Origin: a bacterium
GTDB lineage: Bacteria; Chloroflexota; Dormibacteria; UBA8260; Bog-877
Assembly (NCBI GenBank): GCA_021791455.1
Contig: JAJYWM010000441.1
Location: forward strand, 1-8,930
Length of the DNA: 8,930 nt
Reading direction: 5' to 3'
Positions 1 through 8,700 of this stretch are shown in pieces. Under the pieces are notes generated by a model. That model worked only from the letters and a program-made list of their open reading frames with translations. It was not told where the DNA came from and did not search any database. Positions within the stretch are counted from its first letter, which is position 1. Every line of letters starts with the position of its first letter. Position numbers and translations under genes: made by a program.

Positions 1-1
1 G

Positions 2-2587
2 GGAAGAGGCAGGGCAGGGGATGTCTCCGACCTGCAGCGGCGGATGATCAAGGAGAAGATCCTGCGCTTCGACGGCCGGCCCCTCTTCCCAGAACGGAGG
101 GCCACCACGGTCCCCTTCCCCCTCTCTCCTGCGGAGATGGAGCTCTACGAGGAGGTGACCCAGTACGTCCGGGAGGAGATGAACCGGGCCGACCGGCTGG
201 AGGGCGGTCAACGCACCGTGGTGGGCTTCGCTCTCACCGGGTTGCAGCGTCGACTGGCGTCCTCGCCCGAGGCCATATACCAGTCGCTGCGCCGGCGGCG
301 GGAGAGGCTGGAGAAGCGACTCGTGGAGGGGGACGAGGCATCGGCTGGCAATCTGAGCCGCCTCTCTCAGCTCCTGAGCGAAGAAGGAGGGGATGACCTT
401 GACGACCTCGACTCCGATGAGGCGGAGCGGCTAGACGAAGAGGCGGTGGACCAGGCCTCCGCGGCAGAGACCAAGGCTGAGCTGGAAGCCGAAATTCGGT
501 CCCTGGCGCGCCTCGAGGAGCTCGCGAAGCAGGTCCGCCAGATGGGCACCGACAGCAAGTGGCGCGAGCTGCAGGGGATGCTCGCCGAGGACGGCCAGTT
601 AGGTGGCCCTGGGCCCCGCAAGCTGATCATCTTCACTGAGTATCGGGCCACCCTGGACTACCTGGTCGCCCGCCTCACCAGCTACTTCGGCCGCGCCGAG
701 GCCGTGGTTGCCATCCACGGCGGGGTGCACCGGGAGGAGCGGCGCAGGCTCCAGGAGCTGTTCACTCAGGACCAGCAGGTGGTGGTAATGGTCGCCACCG
801 ACGCCGCCGGCGAGGGCATCAACCTGCAACGAGCCCATCTCATGGTCAACTACGACCTGCCCTGGAATCCCAACCGGATCGAGCAGCGCTTCGGGCGCAT
901 CCACCGCATCGGGCAGACCGAGGTCTGCCACATGTGGAACCTGCTTGCCCAGAACACCCGGGAGGGACAGGTCTACGAGGTGCTCCTCACCAAGCTCGAG
1001 GAGCAGCGGCTGGCCCTGGGCGGGCAGGTGTTTGACGTCCTGGGCCAGGCCCTGCCAGGCCGCCAGCTCCGGGATCTGCTCATTGAGGCCATCCGGTACG
1101 GAGACCGGCCCGATGTCCGCGCCCGACTTCACCAGGTGGTGGACGCAGCAGTCGGGGAAGGCCTCTCCGAGCTGGTGGAGCGAGAGGCGCTCGCGAGTGA
1201 TGTGATGAGCGTGGTCGACGTGCAGGAAGTGCGCCGTCAGATGGAGGAGGCCGCCGCCCAGAAGTTACAGCCCCACTTCGTGCGCGACTTCTTCATTGGA
1301 GCTCTGGAGAGACTGGGAGGCCGGGCGGCGGAGCGGGAGCAGGGAAGGTTCGAGTTGACCTTCGTCCCCGCCACCATCCGCAACCTCCCAGGTCGGGGCC
1401 CTCTGCTCATGCGGTACGAGCGAGTGACCTTCGAGAAGGACTTGATCGCCGTGCCCGGCAGGCCGCTGGCCGATTTCATCTGCCCGGGACACCCCCTGCT
1501 GGAAGCCGTTATCGACCTGACCCTTGCCCGAGATGGGGGAGCGCTGACCCAGGGGGCAACCCTGGTCGACCCCACCGACCATGGCCAAGAACCGAAGCTG
1601 CTGCTCTTCCTGGAGCACGAGATAGCAGACGCCAGACGTCGGGATGGCCTGCCACCCCGGGCCGTGTCCCGAAGAGCTCAGTTCGTCACTCTTTCACCGA
1701 CCGGTGAGCCGGCGTTGGCCGGTCCAGCGCCATACCTCGACTATGAGACGCCCACACCAGAGCAGCTTTCTAGGCTTTCGGACCTCCGGACTGACCCCTG
1801 GCTCACCTCAGGGGTGGAGAGCGCTGGGCTGGACTACGCCATCTCAACCCTCGTGCCGGAGCACCTGGCCGAGGTGCGGCAGCGCACCGGTGACAGGGTA
1901 CGGAAGGTCAAGGCAGCAGTGCAGGCGAGACTCACGGCCGAGATCATCCACTGGGACAAGCGCGCCACAGAGCTGCAGCAGCAGGTGAGCCAGGGGCGTC
2001 AGCCTCGCGTCAATCCGGAGCGTGCCCGGGCGCGGGCGGACGACTTGCAACACCGTCTCGACCGACGGCTGGTGGAGCTGGACCAGGAGCTGCAGTTGCA
2101 GCCGCTGCCACCTGTGGTTGTCGGGGCGGCACTCGTCGTCCCAACTGGTCTGGTGCGTCACCTAGCAGACCCTTCTAACTCCGCTCCCCCACGAGCGCGG
2201 GAGACCAGGGAGGTGGAGCGGCGCGCAGTGGAGGCGGTGCTGGCAGCTGAGCGGATGCTGATGCGGACCCCAGCTGAGATGCCACCCAACAACCCTGGGT
2301 ACGACATCCGCTCCGTCGACTCCGAGCAGCACCTCCACTTTATCGAGGTGAAGGGAAGGATCGAGGGATCGGAGAGCGTGACCGTCACCAGAACCGAGAT
2401 CCTGACCGGGCTGAATGCCAGCCGGAACTACGTCCTGGCGCTGGTTGAGGTGCTCGCCGAAGGCGGGGAGCGGGTTCGCTACCTGCGGGACCCCTTCTCG
2501 GGCAAGTCGCCCCTACTACACTTCGCCGAGACGAGCACCAGCTTCGACTGGAGGCGGCTCTGGGAGGCTGCGGGAGATCCATCGTGA
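2..2587 (+). CDS. SWI2/SNF2-type helicase with C-terminal DUF3883 domain (5' partial)
   Basis: This is the C-terminal part of a superfamily 2 DNA helicase/translocase. The frame is open to the window edge, and the residues before the ATG at 44 (ending DLQRR) continue smoothly into family-like sequence, so that ATG is internal and the ATPase lobe with Walker A/B lies upstream. Numbering from that Met, lobe 2 spans about 190-325: IIFTEY (195-200, motif IV region), VATDAAGEGINLQ (250-262, motif V) and QRFGRIHRIGQ (281-291, motif VI with arginine fingers). An acidic stretch lies at about 113-135. A charged, coiled-coil-like region lies at about 607-686. The C-terminus is DUF3883-like: GYD (D754), then IEVKGR (E768, K770), a D...E-x-K arrangement as in PD-(D/E)XK-like folds. 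Helicases of this architecture recur in defence loci beside DUF1156 and DUF499 genes, which follow here. Motor function is well supported; nuclease activity of DUF3883 is inferred. Confidence 0.93.
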   Translation, partial: GRGRAGDVSDLQRRMIKEKILRFDGRPLFPERRATTVPFPLSPAEMELYEEVTQYVREEMNRADRLEGGQRTVVGFALTGLQRRLASSPEAIYQSLRRRRERLEKRLVEGDEASAGNLSRLSQLLSEEGGDDLDDLDSDEAERLDEEAVDQASAAETKAELEAEIRSLARLEELAKQVRQMGTDSKWRELQGMLAEDGQLGGPGPRKLIIFTEYRATLDYLVARLTSYFGRAEAVVAIHGGVHREERRRLQELFTQDQQVVVMVATDAAGEGINLQRAHLMVNYDLPWNPNRIEQRFGRIHRIGQTEVCHMWNLLAQNTREGQVYEVLLTKLEEQRLALGGQVFDVLGQALPGRQLRDLLIEAIRYGDRPDVRARLHQVVDAAVGEGLSELVEREALASDVMSVVDVQEVRRQMEEAAAQKLQPHFVRDFFIGALERLGGRAAEREQGRFELTFVPATIRNLPGRGPLLMRYERVTFEKDLIAVPGRPLADFICPGHPLLEAVIDLTLARDGGALTQGATLVDPTDHGQEPKLLLFLEHEIADARRRDGLPPRAVSRRAQFVTLSPTGEPALAGPAPYLDYETPTPEQLSRLSDLRTDPWLTSGVESAGLDYAISTLVPEHLAEVRQRTGDRVRKVKAAVQARLTAEIIHWDKRATELQQQVSQGRQPRVNPERARARADDLQHRLDRRLVELDQELQLQPLPPVVVGAALVVPTGLVRHLADPSNSAPPRARETREVERRAVEAVLAAERMLMRTPAEMPPNNPGYDIRSVDSEQHLHFIEVKGRIEGSESVTVTRTEILTGLNASRNYVLALVEVLAEGGERVRYLRDPFSGKSPLLHFAETSTSFDWRRLWEAAGDPS

Positions 2588-2616
2588 ACGGAAGTGCGGA
2601 GAGCACCCTCCGGTGA
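2584..2616 (+). other. Possible 10-codon coupling mini-ORF between helicase and small gene
   Basis: A GTG at 2584 overlaps the helicase stop as GTGA. It is preceded by GGGAG at 2572-2576, seven bases away, which is ideal Shine-Dalgarno spacing. Its frame reads ten codons (V/M-NGSAESTLR) and stops at 2614-2616, where the TGA overlaps the GTG at 2613 of the next gene, again as GTGA. It could carry ribosomes from the helicase to the small gene. It could instead be the original start of that gene, cut off by a one-base sequencing error or real frameshift. It may also be chance; there is no codon-level evidence of translation. Confidence 0.3.
2598..2603 (+). promoter_or_regulatory. Shine-Dalgarno for the small gene
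   Basis: GGAGAG lies nine bases before the GTG at 2613. It supports that GTG as the start. The open frame extends upstream into the helicase gene, but those positions only shadow helicase coding. Confidence 0.5.
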
Positions 2617-2981
2617 GGGATGCCCAGCAACATGCGCTGAGCAGCTACATCGCCGAGAAGAGCTCGGACTGGGCCAGGCGGGCGGCAGGCAATCTCTGGG
2701 ACGCCACCCGACTCGCCGATGACATGGAGACTGACGCCCGGTTTGCGGCGTTGGACCTCTGCGGCTTCTGGCACGGCCCCACGACGTCTGATGTCCGCGA
2801 GATCCTGCTTCCCATGGCCAGCCTGTACGGGTGGGGACCGCCAATCGAGGTGATCGCCGACGCGGTCACCATAGCCACTGATAGGTGCCGATCGAATCGG
2901 CAGGCGACTGCGGCGCTGATCGGGGTTGGAGCGGTACTCCTCATCACACTCATCCAGTCGCTTGGCAGTGACAATGGCTGA
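2613..2981 (+). CDS. Unrecognised 122-aa protein with C-terminal hydrophobic segment
   Basis: I do not recognise the family. The GTG start at 2613 is chosen because it is the first in-frame start past the helicase stop and has GGAGAG nine bases upstream. The N-terminal half is helical-looking and charged, with aromatic positions (SSDWARRAAGNLWDATR, about 17-33), followed by an Asp/Leu-rich stretch and a Gly/Trp/Pro patch (FWHGP about 52-56, YGWGPP about 72-77). Residues about 99-117 (TAALIGVGAVLLITLIQSL) form one uncharged hydrophobic stretch of membrane-spanning length, preceded by basic residues (RCRSNR) and followed by only five residues. This is a tail-anchor-like arrangement. Its stop overlaps the methylase start (ATGGCTGA), so translation of the two is probably coupled. 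Context makes it a candidate accessory subunit of the surrounding system, perhaps membrane-located. An alternative is a soluble protein with a buried C-terminal helix. Confidence 0.65.
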   Translation: MRDAQQHALSSYIAEKSSDWARRAAGNLWDATRLADDMETDARFAALDLCGFWHGPTTSDVREILLPMASLYGWGPPIEVIADAVTIATDRCRSNRQATAALIGVGAVLLITLIQSLGSDNG

Positions 2982-5691
2982 CGGAGGCGCGGAGGCCGCG
3001 CCACGCAAGCTGATCGAGGTGGCGATCCCGCTCCAGGCGATCAACGTGGCGTCAGCCCGGGAGAAGTCGATCCGCCACGGTCACCCGTCCACTCTCCACC
3101 TGTGGTGGGCGCGGCGCCCGCTAGCAGCCTGCCGCGCGGTCCTGTTCGCCCAACTGGTTGACGACCCCTCCGCCCACCCAGACCGGTTCCCAACCGCCGA
3201 GTTACAGGCAGCTGAGCGGCAGCGGCTCTTCCGGATCATCGAGCATCTGGTGGAGTGGGAGAACTCAAGCAACGAGCCCGTCCTGGCAATGGCGCGGGCG
3301 GAGATCCGCAAATCCATGGGAGAGAATCCCCCGCCAGTGTTGGACCCCTTCGCCGGAGGAGGGTCGATACCGCTGGAGGCACAGCGGCTGGGGCTCGTGG
3401 CCCGTGCCAGCGACCTCAACCCCGTCGCTGTTCTCATCACCAAGGCGCTGATCGAACTCCCAGCGAAGTTCGCTGGGAGCCGGCCACTGCACCCCCCCGA
3501 AGGACTTCAACTGGGTAGCGGGGCCTGGCCAGGTGCCCGAGGCCTGGCCCAGGATGTCCGCCACTATGGCGAATGGATGCTCAAGGAGGCCGCGAAGAGG
3601 ATGGGGGACCTCTACCCCAAGGCCACTCTCCTGAGCGGAGACAAGGCTCCTGTCATCGCCTGGATTTGGGCACGCACCGTCACGTGCCCTAATCCCGCTT
3701 GCGGCACCACTTCTCCCCTGCTGCAATCTTTCTCCCTATCTACCAAGTCCGGCAAGGAGGTGTGGGCGCGGCCCATCACTGAGGGCCAGGGGGTGAGGTT
3801 CGAGATAGTCCGGGGTAAGGGCGCGCCTGGGACTGGCACCGTATCCCGGACCGGGGCGATGTGCCTTGTGTGCGCCTCTCCGATCCCGCTAGCGTACGTG
3901 CGGAGCCAAGGCAAGGCGCAGCGTCTTGGTGCGCAACTGGTGGCAATCGTCGCGGAGGGCCGGCGGGAACGCGTGTACCTACCGGCGAACGCGGAGCACG
4001 TTCGGGCCGCTCAAGTACCGCGACCGGATGACGTGCCGATAACGGAAATCCCAAATAACCCGCGGTATCTGACAGCACCTAACTACGGTCTGACCCACCA
4101 CTCCGATCTCTTCACCAACCGACAGCTCACAGTCCTCACAACATTCTCCGACTTGGTCATGGAGGCGCGAGCCCAGGTTCTCATCGATGGTGGAGAGGCC
4201 GAGTATGCGGACGCTGTCGCTGTCTACCTCGCTTACGCTGTCGACAAGCTTGCGGACCGCAACTCCAGCATTTGCACTTGGGCAAGCAACCGCGAGCATG
4301 CGAGAAATACGTTCCCCCGGCAGGCCATCCAAATGACTTGGGACTATGCAGAGTCGAACCCGTTCTCGAACTCCAGTGGAAACTTTTCGGGCGGCGTCGA
4401 ATCGATACAGTATTTACTAGAGGATCTTGTGGTGGGTCGGGTCGGACGATGCACACAGGCCGACGCCATGGGTCTCGAGCGCACTGGCGCCTCCGTTCTC
4501 GTCTCAACTGACCCACCGTATTACGACAACATCGGATACGCGGATCTCGCTGACTTCTTCTACGTCTGGCTGCGCCGCTCCATCGGCAAGCTCTACCCGG
4601 ACCTATTCGCCACTGTGCTCACTCCGAAGGCCGCTGAGCTGGTCGCTGATCCCTACCGCTCCGGAGGTAAAGAGAACGCCAAGGAGCGCTTCGAAGCGGG
4701 GTTCGGGATGGCCTTCCGTCGGCTCAAGGGGATCGCGGATCCTTCCCTCCCATTGACTATCTTCTATGCCTTCAAACAAGCGGATACGGCCGGTGGCGAC
4801 GGACTTGTCTCTACGGGTTGGGAGACGATGCTACAGGGCCTTGTAACGGCAGGCTTGTCCATCACGGGTACTTGGCCCATGCGGACCGAGCTTGGGCGGA
4901 GGATGCGCGGCCAGGCAAGCAATGCACTGGCATCCTCGGTGGTCATCGTCTGCCGCCGACGTTCCATTAACGCGGCGGTCACTGATCGCAAAGGGCTCAT
5001 CGCCGAGCTGAGAGCCAGCCTCCCGTCAGCTCTGAGACAGCTCCAGGAGGGCTTGATTGCCCCGGTGGACCTCGCCCAGGCTGCCATCGGTCCAGGCATG
5101 GCCGTGTTTTCCAAGTTCACCAAAGTCTTGGAGGCGAACGGCGACGCCATGCGGGTGGGGACAGCGCTTGGGCTCATCAACCAGGCTCTTGACGAGGTGC
5201 TCGCGGAGCAAGAGGGCGAGTTCGATCCCGACACTCGCTGGGCGGTCACATGGTTCGACGAGCATGGCTTCGAGCTGGGAGCATTCGGGGAAGCCGAGAC
5301 ATTGTCTAAGGCAAAGGTGACCTCGGTGCCTCACCTCCAGGAGAGAGGCGTTGTTGAGGCCGGAGCTGGGAAGGTGAAGCTGGCCGGGCGGGAGCGGCTC
5401 CTTGAGACGGTACGCTCGCGCGACGGCACCCCCAGCGTGTGGGCGTTGACCCAGAGCTTGGTCCACGCGCTCGAAGCTTCCGGCGAGGAGACGGCAGCCG
5501 AGGCCCTCGTGCCCCACTCCAGCATGGGTGAGGCCGTCCGGGACCTCGCATACCGGCTCTACGTCACGTCAGAGCGGCACGGCTGGACCCAGGACGCGCT
5601 CTCTTTCAACAACCTGGTCACGTCGTGGCCGGAGATACTTCGACTGGCGGCAGAATTGCGCCAGCACGGAAGGCAGGAGACCCTCTTGTGA
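2974..5691 (+). CDS. DUF1156-family DNA amino-methyltransferase
   Basis: A predicted SAM-dependent DNA methylase of N6-adenine or N4-cytosine type, 905 aa and apparently full length. The N-terminal DUF1156 signature is clear (HPSTLHLWWARRPLAACRA, 37-55). Motif I for SAM binding is DPFAGGG (124-130), and the catalytic motif IV is DPPY (513-516). The nearly 390 residues between them hold a probable target-recognition insert with four cysteines, C238/C243 and C297/C300, which look like a split zinc ribbon. The order I-insert-IV resembles alpha-class amino-methyltransferases. A later conserved-looking block (TWPMRTE, then NALASS) and the long C-terminal region match my memory of the family. The ATG at 2974 is chosen: it overlaps the upstream stop (ATGGCTGA) and begins the alignable sequence. 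An in-frame GTG at 2968 and TTG at 2926 are alternatives. No strong Shine-Dalgarno precedes it, consistent with translational coupling. The likely role is modification of self DNA; the target sequence is unknown. Confidence 0.96.
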   Translation: MADGGAEAAPRKLIEVAIPLQAINVASAREKSIRHGHPSTLHLWWARRPLAACRAVLFAQLVDDPSAHPDRFPTAELQAAERQRLFRIIEHLVEWENSSNEPVLAMARAEIRKSMGENPPPVLDPFAGGGSIPLEAQRLGLVARASDLNPVAVLITKALIELPAKFAGSRPLHPPEGLQLGSGAWPGARGLAQDVRHYGEWMLKEAAKRMGDLYPKATLLSGDKAPVIAWIWARTVTCPNPACGTTSPLLQSFSLSTKSGKEVWARPITEGQGVRFEIVRGKGAPGTGTVSRTGAMCLVCASPIPLAYVRSQGKAQRLGAQLVAIVAEGRRERVYLPANAEHVRAAQVPRPDDVPITEIPNNPRYLTAPNYGLTHHSDLFTNRQLTVLTTFSDLVMEARAQVLIDGGEAEYADAVAVYLAYAVDKLADRNSSICTWASNREHARNTFPRQAIQMTWDYAESNPFSNSSGNFSGGVESIQYLLEDLVVGRVGRCTQADAMGLERTGASVLVSTDPPYYDNIGYADLADFFYVWLRRSIGKLYPDLFATVLTPKAAELVADPYRSGGKENAKERFEAGFGMAFRRLKGIADPSLPLTIFYAFKQADTAGGDGLVSTGWETMLQGLVTAGLSITGTWPMRTELGRRMRGQASNALASSVVIVCRRRSINAAVTDRKGLIAELRASLPSALRQLQEGLIAPVDLAQAAIGPGMAVFSKFTKVLEANGDAMRVGTALGLINQALDEVLAEQEGEFDPDTRWAVTWFDEHGFELGAFGEAETLSKAKVTSVPHLQERGVVEAGAGKVKLAGRERLLETVRSRDGTPSVWALTQSLVHALEASGEETAAEALVPHSSMGEAVRDLAYRLYVTSERHGWTQDALSFNNLVTSWPEILRLAAELRQHGRQETLL
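3457..3479. repeat. Perfect 11-bp inverted repeat inside the methylase gene
   Basis: The arms CTCCCAGCGAA (3457-3467) and TTCGCTGGGAG (3469-3479) are exact reverse complements around a single central G at 3468. As RNA this would fold into a 10-bp GC-rich stem with a three-base loop. It lies within codons for residues just after motif I (ELPAKFAGS). It could affect methylase translation, be a protein-binding site, or be chance plus codon constraint. Symmetry is certain; function is unknown. Confidence 0.6.
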
Positions 5692-5693
5692 TT

Positions 5694-5700
5694 GGAGAAG
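5694..5700 (+). promoter_or_regulatory. Shine-Dalgarno for the DUF499 gene
   Basis: GGAGAAG sits in the 13-bp gap after the methylase stop. The core GGAG (5694-5697) is seven bases from the GTG at 5705. No other start in that frame is nearby, so this site decides the start. A GTG at 5700 is excluded because it stops after two codons. Confidence 0.75.
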
Positions 5701-5704
5701 TGTT

Positions 5705-8700
5705 GTGACCGCCAGCAACCGAGAGAGGGTACAGACCGCCCTGGAAGTCCTGGGCGAGGGCCTGGCCCCCTTCGTTGATGAGCAAATGCGCCAGCAGGCG
5801 CCGGAGCGGGCCGACTGGGTCCAGGCTGTCGCAGCCTCGACACTCGGCCCTGGGCGCAAGGTCTCGCTCACCGATCCCCAGTTTCAGCTGAAGGTGCTCT
5901 GGGACTTCTGGAACCCCGTCTTCGCCAAGGTGCTTCAGCGCAGCGATCGCAATCTAGTCAGCATCCTCCGTGACTCCAGAGATCGGTGGGCTCACAACGA
6001 GGCGTTCAACTCAGACGAGACATACCGCACCCTCGATGCCATCCAGGCCCTGTTGTCCGCAGTCTCCGCCGAGAAGCAGGCACAGGTGGTCAAGCGGTCC
6101 CGCGATGAGGTGCTACGTCAGCGATTCGACGAAGAGGCCCGCAAGGCGGTCAAACCAGCAACGGCAACCTCGAAGGGGGTCTCGGGCCTACGGCCCTGGC
6201 GAGAGGTGATCCTGCCGCACCGTGATGTGGCGTCTGGGTCATTCGTTGAGGCTGAGTTCGCCGCCAATCTCTGGCAGGTCTTCCAAGGCGAGGGATCACC
6301 GGAGTATCTCGATCCCGCTGAGTTCTTCTCCAGGACCTATCTCACCGAGGGGCTCAGCCAACTGCTTCGCCAAGCGTTGCTGCGCCTTGGTGGCCAGGGT
6401 GGGGTTCCGGTAGTGGACCTTCAGACCACCTTCGGTGGAGGCAAGACCCACTCCCTGCTCGCGCTGTATCACCTCTTCTCCGGCATCGCGCTCCGGCGAC
6501 TGCCGCAGGACGTCCAGGATCTGGTCCAGAAGGCTGGGATCAGCGAGCTGCCGAAGGTCCAGCGTGCCGTCATCGTCGGGGTCGAGATTGCTCCAGCTCA
6601 ACCCAGCACCAAGCCCGACGGGACAGTCGTCAAGACACTCTGGGGGGAGATCGCCTGGCAACTTGGTGGCCCGGAGGGATTCGCCTTGGTCGCGGAGGCG
6701 GATCGCACCGGCACCAGTCCCGGCGCGGCGCTGAACGAGGTCTTCCGTCGCTTCGGGCCCTCGCTGGTCCTTATCGACGAGTGGGTCACGTATGCGCGCC
6801 AGCTGTACCACAGCCAGGACCTTCCGGCCGGCAGCTTCGACGCCCACTTCTCCTTCGCGCAGGCCCTTACCGAGGCTGCCAAGGCGGTTCCCGGCACCAT
6901 GGTGGTGATCTCCATCCCCGAATCCGACCGAGTGGGATCGGACACCGGGCCCAGCATCGAGGTGGGTGGGCCCGGGGGCCGGGAGGCTCTGGCCCGGTTG
7001 CGCACGGTAGTTGGAAGGGTTGAATCGGCGTGGCGGCCAGCCAGCTCCGATGAGAGCTTTGAGATCGTCCGTCGGCGCCTCTTCGAGCCCATCACAGATC
7101 CCGAGCTGTACGCCGCCCGCGACGCCACCGCCAGAGCCTTCGGGGATCAGTACCTGCGCCAGGGTCGGGACTTCCCCAGCGAGTGCAGGGAGGAGTCGTA
7201 CGTCGCCAGGATCAAGGCAGCCTACCCTATCCACCCCGAGCTACTGGATCGCCTCTACCAGGACTGGTCAACCCTGGAGCGCTTTCAGAGAACCAGGGGA
7301 GTCCTGCGCCTGATGGCGATCGCCATCCATGCCCTGTGGGTCCAGAACGACCAGTCTCCCCTGATCCTCTCCAGCAGCCTGCCCCTCGACAACACTGAGT
7401 GCCTGACCGAGCTCACCCGGCCCTTGGAGGACAACTGGAAGCCGATCGTCGACAGCGATGTAGACGGCCCTTCCTCCGCTCCCTCGCGGCTGGATCAGGA
7501 GAACCCACGGCTCGGCCAGTACACAGCGGCAAGGCGAGCAGCGCGGGCGGTCTTCCTCGGTTCCGCCCCACTTCAGGGCACCCCGAACCGGGGTCTGGAC
7601 GAGGTCAGAGTCCGCCTCGCGTGCGCCTATCCAGGCGACCCAGTTGAGGTCTTCGCGGATGCTCTTCGCCGTCTCTCCAATCAGTCCACCTACCTATATG
7701 TCGACAGCCACCGGTATTGGTATGACACTCAGCCGTCGATCAGCCGGACTGCGGCCGATCGGGCCCGCCGGTACCTGGAGCAGCAACGCGACGATCTGTT
7801 GCTGGAGGTCACGGAGCGGCTCCAGAAGGACAGCACCAGCAGGCAGCAGCGCGGCGAGTTCGGAGCGGTTCATGTGGTTCCCTCCAGCAGCAGCGAGGTG
7901 CCCGACGAGTCAGAGTCGGTGCGATTGGTAATCCTGGGCCCAGATGTCTCCCACACAGCCAAGGGAGCGGAGTCGCGGTCGCTCCAGGAGGCTCAGCGGA
8001 TCCTGGAACAACGTGGCAATGCCTCACGCATCTACCGCAACCTGCTCATATTCCTGGCGGCGGACACAGCCCGCTCCGAGGAACTGATGAGCGCCGTGGC
8101 GGAATATCTTGCCTGGACGTCGCTCAAAAAGCAGGTGAAGGAACTGAACCTGGCTCCCTTCAACGAGGCCCAGATTGAGACCAAGCTTGAGAGCTCCAAC
8201 CGCGACGTACAGCTCCGCCTTCGGGAGACCTACAACTGGCTGCTGGTTCCGGACCAGCCCGATCCGCAGGGTGAGGTGAAGATCGACACGATCCGGGTCA
8301 CGGGTGACGGCACTCTCGCCGAGCGAGCGAGCCGCAAGGTCATCGACAACCAGCTCCTCAACCGGGTCTTCAGCCCTGTCCTTCTACGCCTTGAGCTCGA
8401 CCGGATCCCTCTTTGGAAGGGGAACCACCTGGCAGTCGGCGACCTCTGGGAACTCCTGGCCCGCTATCTCTATCTTCCTCGCCTTGCCAGCCGGGAGGTG
8501 CTGTACAAGGCAGTGGAGTCCGGACCCCACCAACTGCTCTGGGACGACGAGGGGTTCGGCCTCGCCGAGAGCTATGACGAGCAATCGCGGCGTTACCTGG
8601 GGTTACGAGGCCCCGGCGCCCAGCCGGCTCAACAGTTGCCCGTGACGGCCGGCACCCTGCTGGTGCGGCCACTGGCGGCCAAGGATCAATTGCAGCACGA

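Noticed and set aside
599..1132. Minus-strand open frame of 177 codons opposite the helicase lobe 2
   Set aside because: Antisense shadow of motifs IV-VI. No family resemblance and no start signal of note.
44..2587. ATG at 44 as the true start of the helicase gene
   Set aside because: The frame is open back to base 2, the encoded residues before the ATG look like part of the same domain, and helicase lobe 1 is missing, so the gene starts upstream of the window.
2415..2612. Upstream extension of the small gene into the helicase
   Set aside because: It would overlap conserved DUF3883 coding by over 170 bases, and its residues read as an out-of-frame shadow of that domain.
2926..2973. TTG at 2926 as methylase start, adding 16 residues
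   Set aside because: The extra Ser-rich residues lie over the small gene's hydrophobic tail in another frame. The ATG at 2974 overlaps the upstream stop tightly and begins the family-like sequence.
5686..5708. Short direct repeat TTGTGA at the methylase stop and the DUF499 start
   Set aside because: Six bases repeated at a 17-base distance, explained by the stop and start contexts; too short to support a regulatory or duplication claim.
6296..7234. Long minus-strand open frame of 312 codons
   Set aside because: It lies wholly antisense to the DUF499 ATPase core, which has clear Walker motifs. High-GC genes commonly produce such mirror frames, and its translation has no recognisable domain.
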